Positions 12,501-21,737 of a stretch of DNA of 64,000 bases are shown one piece after another. Below the pieces are notes generated by a model. It was not told where the DNA came from and ran no database searches. It saw only the letters and a program-made list of their open reading frames with translations. Numbering within the stretch: position 1 is the stretch's first letter; each line of letters starts with the position of its first letter. Origin of the DNA: Ceratopteris richardii (lineage: Eukaryota > Streptophyta > Polypodiopsida > Polypodiales > Pteridaceae); contig CM035423.1 of the NCBI GenBank assembly GCA_020310875.1, forward strand, positions 122,981,164-123,045,163, read 5' to 3'. Made by a program: the position numbers and the translations under genes.

Positions 12501-14241
12501 ACGGCTAGTGTGTGCTCCTATCTTGGTCACCCCGGAGTGGTCAAAAATCTTTCATATACATGTCGATGCCAGTGCATATGCAGTGGGAGCAGTTCTGACT
12601 CAACCCAGTGAAGAATTTAAAATGGACAGGCCAATTCAATATGCCAGTAGAATCTTGACCAAGGCTGAAAGAAATTACAGTACTACCGAAAGGGAAGCAC
12701 TAGCAATGGTCTTTGCAGTTCAAAAATTCCGCCATTACTTATTGGGGGTAAAATTTATTATTATATCAGATCACCAACCTCTCAAGTACTTACTCAACAA
12801 ACCACATGCTACTGGTAGAATATGGAGGTGGTTACTGTTATTCCAAGAGTTCGATTTCTCGGTAATCCATAAGCTAGGAAGAGAAAATGTGATGGCAGAT
12901 CACTTGTCCAGAATCAATAGGAAGGATCAAACCAGTGGTATCAATGATGATTTCCCTGATGCGCACTTGTTTGCTATACAACCTAAAGGATGGTATGATG
13001 ATATCAAGCAGTTCATTAATACCGGAGTGTACCCAGAAAGTGCTAGTGCTGTACTAAGGAAGAGGCTGCTTATCAAGAGTAGACCATATACTTTCATTGA
13101 GGGTAAACTCTACAGACAAGGCAAGGATGACAGGATGAGGAAATGCTTAGAGGAAGATGAAGTGAGGGAAATACTGCAATTTGCACATGAAGGAACAGGT
13201 GGTGGGCACCTTCCAGGGCATATCATGAGCCAGAGAATACTAGATGCTGGTCTATGGTGGCCTACACTCTTTAGGGATGCAGAGAATTGGAGAAAAACAT
13301 GTGATGTGTGCCAGAGGTGTGGACCTAAACCCACCAAGCAAAGACATCACCCTTTGGTAGTTTCCACTTCTTGGCAGCCCTTTGAGAAGTGGGGGTTAGA
13401 CTTTGTTGGGCCTATATACCCTCCGACACTTCCAAAAAGGGAAAAGTACTTACTGATAGCCACGGACTACGCAACAAAATGGGCTGAAGCTATTGCATCA
13501 ACGGATTGCTCTGCACAAACAGTGGCTGACTTTCTGTATTGTAACATCATTTGCAGATTTGGATGCCCGCTGGAAATCTGTACCGATCAGGGTACTCATT
13601 TTGTTAACAAAGTCCTACAGGAAATTTCAAACAGGTATCGCATCCTACACAGGACTTCTTGTGCATACTACCCACGAGCTAACGGACAAGCCGAGTCAAC
13701 AAACAAAGTATTAATTTCAATGTTATGAAAAGAATGCATGTTGCAGCCGACCTCTTGGGGACGGGCCTATCTGGGTACATTATGGGCATACAGACTGGCC
13801 TATAAAGAGACTGGGTATTCCCCCTTTCAATTAGTTTATGGCTTGGTTCCTATCGAACCATTTGAATTTATCAGAGGCTCTATAAGAACGGAAAGACTAG
13901 AGAGAAATGGGATGGAAGTTTCAGCAAGACTAACTGCTTTGCATAAACTGGAAGAATCGAGAATTTTAGCATCCAAACAGTTAGAGAAGCTGCAATTACA
14001 CAGGAAGGAGACTCATGACAAAAATCTATGGCTAAACAATTTGAAGCCTGGAGATTTAGCCCTGCTACACAGACCACAAATTTCTAATCAAAACAAAGGG
14101 AAATGGATCCCTCACTGGGAAGGCCCTTTTCGCATTACGAAGATACTGCAGTGGGGTGCAGTGCAATTGGAAACACTCGCTGGCAACACCCTACCCTTGG
14201 TTAACATTTCCAGACTCAAGGCTTATTATCAAGTATCATAA
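9577..14241 (+). CDS. pol: Gypsy pol (protease, RT, RNase H, integrase)
   Basis: Domains in order: cysteine knuckles (CSMCSKQGHIVSEC, CQLCRKIGHEAHEC, CFRCGECGHYQSRC, 9610-9990); protease with VDGGSGINLMP (about 10580-10610) in place of the common D-T/S-G; an acidic linker; reverse transcriptase (about 11600-12290) with FMDGFSGYNQIS, MPFGLRNAPATF and FMDDFSSFS; RNase H (HVDASAYAVGAVL, about 12560-12910); integrase with an HHCC finger (HEGTGGGH to CDVCQRC, 13187-13320) and DDE stretches (GLDFVGP, CTDQGTHF, GQAEST); and a GPF-type C-terminal module (about 14090-14230) ending in ISRLKAYY. There is no chromodomain. The region looks nearly whole, with about two breaks in gag-pol overall. Confidence 0.9.
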
Positions 14242-14824
14242 ACATTGCATTTTCCTTTATCTTGTTGGTTTTTGATTGTTTTAATAAGTAGTAATAATCG
14301 GATTGTTGGGCGTCGTTTTTATCAAAAATCAAAAATATGAGCGCACGATTTTTTTCCTTTCTTTCTCAATAGAAGTCAATAAATAAAAAATGTTGGGCGC
14401 AAGTTTTGGGTGTCGTTCTTTTGAAATTCCGGAAATTGGGCGCACGAATTTTTTCTTTTCCTTATCAATTTTGGGCGCATGTTTTCTTTTCCATCAATAA
14501 ATCAAGAATTCACCACTTCATAAAAAGAAATTCATCACTTGAATGGCTCTTAGTTTTGCTAAGTAACTTTCAGTTTTGCCCTTTCCTTTGTTTGTCTCTC
14601 GGATGGAGGAGATTAACATTGTCATCTCCTCTCTTTTTGGTCACCTTTTTATGCTAGTCCGCTCCTTCTTGAGAGGTGCTCCCTCATTCGAACCAGCTAT
14701 ATAATATGGCCCCTTTTTTCATTCTTGCTTCACCATCCTCAGGAATTCCGTTCTTAATTTCAGTGCCATGTTGTGCTAGGGAGGAAGAAGGAGAGCATCT
14801 CACACCCCCTCACCCTCAATCCCC
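14242..14824 (+). other. Spacer between pol and the C-rich repeats
   Basis: AT-rich non-coding stretch inside the gypsy element. A short motif GGGCGC followed by A/T-rich sequence recurs (about 14308, 14395, 14439 and 14468), so this part looks like a decayed minisatellite. No convincing coding sequence. Confidence 0.5.
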
Positions 14825-15425
14825 CTCGACAATCCCCACCCTCCCAACCTCTACGTTCCACCTCCCCCCCCCTCTTCGTCACCCTTCGACACCCCCCTCC
14901 TCACACCCCTCTTCCACCCCTCTCTCCGACCCTCCACAACCCACCCCCCCGGCGGCACCCACCAATCCCCACCCTCCCAACCTCTACGTTCCACCTCCCC
15001 CCCCCTCTTCGTCACCCTTCGACACCCCCCCTCCTCACACCCCTCTTCCACCCCTCTCTCCGACCCTCCACAACCCACCCCCCCGGCGGCACCCACCAAT
15101 CCCCACCCTCCCAACCTCTACGTTCCACCTCCCCCCCCCCTCTTCGTCACCCTTCGACACCCCCCCTCCTCACACCCCTCTTCCACCCCTCTCTCCGACC
15201 CTCCATAACCCACCCCCCCGGCGGCACCCACCAATCCTCCCTCTCCCACCCTCTCCGTTCCAAATCCCCACTCTTCGTCACCCTTCGACACCCCCCCTCC
15301 TCACACCCCTCTTCCACCCCTCTCTCCGACCCTCCACAACCCACCCCCCCGGCGGCACCAACCAATCCCCCCTCTCCCACCCTCTCCGTTCCAAATCCCC
15401 ACTCGTCATCACCCTTTGACACCCC
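14825..15425 (+). repeat. C-rich tandem repeat A, unit about 132 bp, about 5 copies
   Basis: The unit contains TCTACGTTCCACC, CTTCGTCACCCTTCGACACC, CCTCTCTCCGACCCTCCA and CCCCGGCGGCACC. Copies begin near 14851, 14983 and 15117, with two variant copies near 15250 and 15383. The plus strand is almost free of G. The long proline-rich frames across it follow from the composition and are not counted as genes. Confidence 0.9.
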
Positions 15426-15437
15426 CCCTCACATAAT

Positions 15438-18360
15438 TTGCCCCCCACTCACCCTCCCCTCACCGCAAGCGCCCGCAGCCCCCCTCTCATCACCTCCTCT
15501 CCCCCCCTCCCCTCACCGCACCGCTCCTCTCCCCCCCTCCCCTCACCGCACCGAAGCGCCCCGCAGCCCCCCTCACAAGCGCCCCCCCCCTCAACACTCC
15601 TCTCACCCTCCCCTCACCGCAAGCGCCCGCAGCCCCCCCTCTCATCACCTCCTCTCCCCCTCCCCTCACCGCAAGCGCCCGCAGCCCCCCTCTCATCACC
15701 TCCTCTCCCCCCTCCCCTCACCGCACCGCTCCTCTCCCCCCCTCCCCTCACCGCACCGAAGCGCCCCGCAGCCCCCCTCACAAGCGCCCCCCCCCTCAAC
15801 ACTCCTCTCACCCTCCCCTCACCGCAAGCGCCCGCAGCCCCCCTCTCATCACCTCCTCTCCCCCCCTCCCCTCACCGCACCGCTCCTCTTCCCCCCTCCC
15901 CTCACCGCACCGAAGCGCCCCGCAGCCCCCCTCACAAGCCCCCCCCCCTCAACACTCCTCTCACCCTCCCCTCACCGCAAGCGCCCGCAGCCCCCCCTCT
16001 CATCACCTCCTCTCCCCCCTCCCCTCACCGCACCGCTCCTCTCCCCCCTCCCCTCACCGCACCGAAGCGCCCCGCAGCCCCCCTCACAAGCGCCCCCCCC
16101 CCCCCTCAACACTCCTCTCACCCTCCCCTCACCGCAAGCGCCCGCAGCCCCCCTCTCATCACCTCCTCTCCCCCCTCCCCTCACGGCACCGCTCCTCTCC
16201 CCCCCTCCCCTCACCGCACCGAAGCGCCCCGCAGCCCCCCTCACAAGCGCCCCCCCCCTCAACACTCCTCTCACCCTCCCCTCACCGCAAGCGCCCGCAG
16301 CCCCCCTCTCATCACCTCCTCTCCCCCCCTCCCCTCACCGCACCGCTCCTCTTCCCCCCTCCCCTCACCGCACCGAAGCGCCCCGCAGCCCCCCTCACAA
16401 GCCCCCCCCCCTCAACACTCCTCTCACCCTCCCCTCACCGCAAGCGCCCGCAGCCCCCCCTCTCATCACCTCCTCTTCCCCCCTCCCCTCACCGCACCGC
16501 TCCTCTCCCCCCCTCCCCTCCCCGCACCGAAGCGCCCCGCAGCCCCCCACTTAGCGCCCCCCCCTCAACACTCCTCCCCCCCTCCCCTCACCCACTAAGC
16601 GCCCCCCTCATCATCCCTTCCCCCCCTCCCCTCACCGCACCGAAGCGCCCCGCAGCCCCCCACTTAGCGCCCCCCCCTCAACACTCCTCCCCCCCTCCCC
16701 TCACCCACTCAGCGCCCCCCTCATCATCCCTCCCCCCCCCTCCCCTCCCCCTCACCGCACCGCTCCTCTCCCCCCCTCCCCTCACCGCACCGAAGCGCCC
16801 CGCAGCCCCCCTCACAAGCGCCCCCCCCCTCAACACTCCTCTCACCCTCCCCTCACCGCAAGCGCCCGCAGCCCCCCTCTCATCACCTCCTCTCCCCCCC
16901 TCCCCTCACCGCACCGCTCCTCTCCCCCCCTCCCCTCACCGCACCGAAGCGCCCCGCAGCCCCCCTCACAAGCGCCCCCCCCCTCAACACTCCTCTCACC
17001 CTACCCTCACCGCAAGCGCCCGCAGCCCCCCTCTCATCACCTCCTCTCCCCCCTCCCCTCACCGCACCGCTCCTCTCCCCCCCTCCCCTCACCGCACCGA
17101 AGCGCCCCGCAGCCCCCCTCACAAGCGCCCCCCCCCTCAACACTCCTCTCACCCTCCCCTCACCGCAAGCGCCCGCAGCCCCCCCTCTCATCACCTCCTC
17201 TCCCCCCCTCCCCTCACCGCACCGCTCCTCTCCCCCCCTCCCCTGACCGCACCGAAGCGCCCCGCAACCCCCCTCACAAGCCCCCCCCCCTCAACACTCC
17301 TCTCACCCTCCCCTCACCGCAAGCGCCCGCAGCCCCCCCTCTCATCACCTCCTCTCCCCCTCCCCTCACCGCAAGCGCCCGCAGCCCCCCTCTCATCACC
17401 TCCTCTCCCCCCTCCCCTCACCGCACCGCTCCTCTCCCCCCCTCCCCTCACCGCACCGAAGCGCCCCGCAGCCCCCCTCACAAGCGCCCCCCCCCTCAAC
17501 ACTCCTCTCACCCTCCCCTCACCGCAAGCGCCCGCAGCCCCCCTCTCATCACCTCCTCTCCCCCCCTCCCCTCACCGCACCGCTCCTCTTCCCCCCTCCC
17601 CTCACCGCACCGAAGCGCCCCGCAGCCCCCCTCACAAGCCCCCCCCCTCAACACTCCTCTCACCCTCCCCTCACCGCAAGCGCCCGCAGCCCCCCCTCTC
17701 ATCACCTCCTCTCCCCCCTCCCCTCACCGCACCGCTCCTCTCCCCCCCTCCCCTCACCGCACCGAAGCGCCCCGCAGCCCCCCTCACAAGCGCCCCCCCC
17801 CCCCTCAACACTCCTCTCACCCTCCCCTCACCGCAAGCGCCCGCAGCCCCCCTCTCATCACCTCCTCTCCCCCCTCCCCTCACCGCACCGCTCCTCTCCC
17901 CCCCTCCCCTCACCGCACCGAAGCGCCCCGCAGCCCCCCTCACAAGCGCCCCCCCCCCCCTCAACACTCCTCTCACCCTCCCCTCACCGCAAGCGCCCGC
18001 AGCCCCCCTCTCATCACCTCCTCTTCCCCCCTCCCCTCACCGCACCGCTCCTCTCCCCCCCTCCCCTCCCCGCACCGAAGCGCCCCGCAGCCCCCCACTT
18101 AGCGCCCCCCCCCTCAACACTCCTCCCCCCCTCCCCTCACCCACTCAGCGCCCCCCTCATCATCCCTCCCCCCCCTCCCCTCCCCACACCGCAGCACCCC
18201 ACCCCGCAGCCCCCCTCACCAGCGCCCCAACCCCCCATCACCCAATAAGCGCCCCCCCCCCCCCCCCTCAACTTCCCTCCCCCCTCCCCTCACCGCACCA
18301 CCCCCCTCAACCTCCCCTCAACACCCCCTCATCATCCCTCCCCCCCTCCCCTCACCGCAC
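15438..18360 (+). repeat. C-rich tandem repeat B, unit about 155 bp, about 16 copies
   Basis: The unit contains CACCGCAAGCGCCCGCAG, CTCTCATCACCTCCTCTC, CACCGCACCGAAGCGCCC and CCCCTCAACACTCCTC. Copies of the CAACACTCCTC landmark recur about every 150-160 bp from 15592 to 18113, with some compound units near 205 bp and shorter variants around 16560-16740 and 18070-18360. Runs of 6-13 C are common, so the minus strand is rich in G-runs that could form G-quadruplexes. The block lies inside the young gypsy element between pol and the extra frame. Confidence 0.92.
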
Positions 18361-18586
18361 ATCGCCCCACCCAACCTAACATAACCACCCTCTCATCCTA
18401 CCCCCAACCCCCCTCCGCCCGACAACCATCAACCCCCTCTCTTCAACACCGCTTCGCATCCATAGAACCCCTCGCAACTCTCCGCCTCCAACCCCATCGA
18501 ACCCCCCTCCATCCTCCCCGTCCGCCACCCTCTTTCTCCCATCACCCTCCACCCCTCCACCCCTCTGCCTCTCCCCATTTCCATCA

Positions 18587-20689
18587 ATGGCGGATCCCGC
18601 TCCGACTGCTAGTTCCGATCCTCCCTCCACAATTCCATCTGACCTTCCCAATCCACTTCCTCCTTCATCGGCAGCACCATCAGTTCAAGCGACTTCAACA
18701 GCAACTATGGCCCTGGATCTTCCCATTTATTCCATCGACTCCGATTCCAGCTACCTTTATTCCCCGCCTCCCCTCCCACACCCTCCTTCTCCTTCCCCAT
18801 CTATGTCTCATTCATCCCACCCATCTTCACCAACCGGAGATTATATGCGCCTGTTTCTCCCACCTGACATAAACCTGCAAATCCGAATGCATCTATCCAT
18901 CCCTACCATTGCCCTTCGTCAAATGTTTTCCATTGAAGATCTTCAGCAGGCGGGCTTGTGGGGCTTGGCTAATGTCTTCTTCAATAACCCCGCCAATTTT
19001 TCCCACGTTTATGAAGCTATCCGCCACTTCCCTCATTTTAGAACCGGCACTCTATTCATCCCAGACATTGCCGCCAGTATTGGGTCTCCCCTAATAGAAT
19101 TTCGTGCTCCCCCTTTCCTATACTCTGGCCTATCCGCCTCGACGACTATTGCCTTTTGTACCACACACTTTCAAAGTACTGCTCGATTTTCGCTCCGCAT
19201 GACCACCCTTCTCAATGCGTTCATCTTTTTCTTCTTACTTCGCAGCCAAACCTCTTCCCTCCCCTGGTCAGATATTCGTATCGCCGATCCGCTTTTTTGC
19301 TTTCTCCATAGCCGTCCTTACCCTTACGCACATCTCATTTATAGTTCCTTGAATTTGCGCTCCCTTCGACTCCGCGAGTCTATCTCTAGAGGATCTCATG
19401 CATTTTCCATCTATTCTGCACCCTTCGTTGCTTGGCTCTATCGAATCCCTGCACACTCGGCGCACAATGCTTCTTATTTACCTACCCACCCTGAACCTTC
19501 CATTGCTCCATCCCCCTCCCCCCCGCTAATCTCTATTGACTCAGCTTCCGCCTCGACACCCACATCCGCGCCACCTGATGTAACTTCCTACCCTCCCCAA
19601 TCTTCTTCACCCATCCCTCCTGCCTCTACCGCCTCTCCAATCATAACTAACCCCCCTGATGTAACCTCCATCCCTCCCCATTCCTCTTCGCCGCTCCCTC
19701 CTGCCTCTACCTCTTCTTCGTTCATAACTAATCCCCCTGATGTGCCCTCCTTCCCTCCCCAATCTTCTTCTCCTATCCCTCCTTCATCCACCACCTTTCC
19801 ATTCATGATGTATCCCCCTGATGTAGCCTCCTTCCCTGCCCACTCTTCTTCCCCCCTCCCTCCTGCATCTACAATTTCTCCATTCATGACTCCCCCACCT
19901 CACGTCCCCTCCTTCACTACCCAATCTTCTCCCCCTTTCCCTCCTGTAACTACACATTCTCCATCCATGCCTACCCCTCCTATTATCCCTAGACCTCCCC
20001 TCTCTTCTGATTTCACCCCACTTATTCAAACACAGCTCAACCCTCAAAACCCCACCTGTATGCCACCAATTCACCCGGATTTCACCTCCCCCTCTATCCG
20101 TAACCTTCCTGTCAGTCAACCGATCCCTTCCCCCAATCTTTCACTTCCCACTCCATCTTCCACTCCAACCATTCCTCCTCCTCGGCAGAATATTCCCCCT
20201 CCCCCTTCCCCTACCGCTCCAACGGTCACTCCCACTCCGCCTGTTGACCTCCCATCAACCCCTTCATTTTTGCAATTACTCCAAGACGCGAGTGTAGTAG
20301 CTATCGGCAATGCTCAGGCCTCTCAGATTTCCTTGGATTCGGTTTCCGCAGCAGCTTCGGTTCATCAACAGTATATCTCAACAATAGAAAACATCAATCG
20401 CATGGCAACCTCTCAATGGCACTCCCTCAACGAAACGGCCCGATTGCTCAAAGAAGAGCGAGATCATTATCGCGATATGGCCGACTCTGCGATGAAAGCC
20501 TTAGAAGATCTTCAGAATCGCTCCAATTTAGGTCTTTGTGCTAATGCTGCATGCCGACGTATCCGCAGGGAAAGGGATCACCTTAGACAATGCCTTAGTT
20601 CGCTACAGCTGACGATCGAACAAGCTTCTGCTCCTTTGCCCCCTTCTCCATCAACCTCAGCTGACAACCTCAATCAACCTCCACAATAA
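18587..20689 (+). CDS. Extra 3' open frame of the gypsy element (unknown protein, 700 aa)
   Basis: Uninterrupted frame between the C-rich repeats and the 3' LTR, on the same strand as pol. Residues 1-85 are Ser/Pro-rich. Residues about 86-295 look globular (RLFLPPDINLQIRMHLSIP, LWGLANVFFNNPANFSHVY, then a hydrophobic stretch LLNAFIFFFLLRS). Residues about 325-460 are five copies of a 27-residue Pro/Ser repeat (PPDVTS-YPPQSSSPIPP type), followed by a Pro-rich linker. The last 130 residues are a predicted coiled coil containing a Cys pair (LCANAACRRIRRERDHLRQC). There is no signal peptide or clear fusion-protein layout. Some plant gypsy and copia lineages carry an env-like or other extra frame at this place; I do not recognise this one. 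The Pro/Ser bias could partly come from the neighbouring C-rich DNA. Confidence 0.7.
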   Translation: MADPAPTASSDPPSTIPSDLPNPLPPSSAAPSVQATSTATMALDLPIYSIDSDSSYLYSPPPLPHPPSPSPSMSHSSHPSSPTGDYMRLFLPPDINLQIRMHLSIPTIALRQMFSIEDLQQAGLWGLANVFFNNPANFSHVYEAIRHFPHFRTGTLFIPDIAASIGSPLIEFRAPPFLYSGLSASTTIAFCTTHFQSTARFSLRMTTLLNAFIFFFLLRSQTSSLPWSDIRIADPLFCFLHSRPYPYAHLIYSSLNLRSLRLRESISRGSHAFSIYSAPFVAWLYRIPAHSAHNASYLPTHPEPSIAPSPSPPLISIDSASASTPTSAPPDVTSYPPQSSSPIPPASTASPIITNPPDVTSIPPHSSSPLPPASTSSSFITNPPDVPSFPPQSSSPIPPSSTTFPFMMYPPDVASFPAHSSSPLPPASTISPFMTPPPHVPSFTTQSSPPFPPVTTHSPSMPTPPIIPRPPLSSDFTPLIQTQLNPQNPTCMPPIHPDFTSPSIRNLPVSQPIPSPNLSLPTPSSTPTIPPPRQNIPPPPSPTAPTVTPTPPVDLPSTPSFLQLLQDASVVAIGNAQASQISLDSVSAAASVHQQYISTIENINRMATSQWHSLNETARLLKEERDHYRDMADSAMKALEDLQNRSNLGLCANAACRRIRRERDHLRQCLSSLQLTIEQASAPLPPSPSTSADNLNQPPQ
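19574..19975 (+). repeat. 81-bp in-frame minisatellite, about 5 copies
   Basis: Units start near 19574, 19655, 19736, 19816 and 19898. Each encodes 27 residues beginning PPDV (PPHV in the last). The exact multiple of three keeps the extra gypsy frame open through unit gain and loss. Confidence 0.88.
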
Positions 20690-20920
20690 ATTTACTCAGT
20701 CTAAATAAATTGCTCATCCACAGTCAGAATAATTCCTCTTAGTTTCCAGTTTCCATTTTACAATAATTACCTCATACTTTTGATCTCTAACCATTCTTGT
20801 GGGGTGCATTATATTAATTTTTTCTTGCCTACGTTATTTTCATCTCTGTGTCTTTGCAATTTCTCAGTTGGTATCGCTGTTGTCTCTCCGGGACGGAGAG
20901 ATCTTTAGGTGGTGGGCATC

Positions 20921-21737
20921 TGTAGAGCCCTAACCGGTCGAAACTAAAGGTACAAAGTATTTTTCCTCTTAAGGTTCAAAGGTTGAATCTAAAATCTTAA
21001 GGTGCAAAAGTGAAAGAATTACAAGGGAAAGTGAAGGTGGAAGGCCGCGTACGCAAAGGAGGAAATAGGCCGCCCAATCAAAATTTTATTTTAAAAGTCA
21101 CTCTTGTTCTAAAGTCACTACAAGACAAAGTAGCGAATCGTTGAGGACCAGTTCAAAAAGACAATCTTGGGACATTGAAAGGACACCAAGATTGTATTGC
21201 AGTTAGAGTGCGCGAACCGGCGGACTCTCAAACAAAAGGAAGGACAAAGGCTATTCTGGACATCGGAAGTTGAAGCAAGAGAGAGCTTCAGAGGAGCAAG
21301 AGAGGAAGCAAGAAGAGCCTCCTGTGTGCGACGACATTCAAGAGTGTAAGAGGTGTCAGGAGGAAAGTGTGCAGAGAAGAGAGAAGGCGGGCTGGATTCC
21401 AAGAGTCCCAAGGGCTATTGCGTGCGTGTGCACTGATACCAATTCCTTAGCTTGGCGGAAGCTTAGTGCAAGGTGTGCACAAGGGAAGCGGGAAGCAAGT
21501 GAAGGATTGGTGCACGGCCGCTGGAAGACTTGAGATAATTGGTCTTCAGATGCTCTCTGAAGTGGTATTTAGTCATTGATTAGACTGTGCGCAGTCATTG
21601 TAATTGTTGAAGGATAATTAATATTCAAGGCTTCCAAGAGTATTTCTTTGCAGAAGTTCTCACTGTTATTCCATTTTCATCATCTCTTTTTTCTCCTACA
21701 AACCCTCAAACTCCTTCTTGTCCCCGAATCCCCAACA
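20921..21737 (+). repeat. Gypsy 3' LTR (817 bp)
   Basis: Same length and ends as the 5' LTR, with a single visible base difference in the stretch after TGCGTGTGCA. It is preceded by a purine-rich segment (about 20888-20915) that may act as the polypurine tract, and followed by the TTGTC target duplication. Confidence 0.95.

Larger units (their letters stand above)
7745..21737 (+). mobile_element. Young complete Ty3/gypsy element with an extra 3' open frame
   Basis: A 13,993-bp insertion flanked by a 5-bp target duplication TTGTC (7740-7744 and 21738-21742). Its order is 5' LTR (7745-8561), primer-site region (from about 8564), gag, pol, a C-rich tandem-repeat block, an extra open frame (18587-20689), and 3' LTR (20921-21737). 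I read the two 817-bp LTRs as differing at one position, so insertion was very recent, probably well under one million years at plant substitution rates. It looks nearly whole, with about two breaks in the coding part. No chromodomain follows integrase, which points to a non-chromovirus lineage; the exact clade is not assigned. Confidence 0.95.

Noticed and set aside
8722-14241. Host aspartic protease or RNase H gene
   Set aside because: The domain order gag-protease-RT-RNase H-integrase between two LTRs identifies it as gypsy gag-pol.
14773-16598. Long proline-rich open frames on the plus strand and Gly/Arg-rich frames on the minus strand through 15000-18000
   Set aside because: They follow from the C-rich tandem repeats, which contain almost no stop codons. 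They have no domain or start context.
14825-18360. Host CpG island or rDNA spacer
   Set aside because: It is bounded on both sides by one young gypsy element with matching LTRs and shows extreme C-over-G strand bias, unlike a CpG island.
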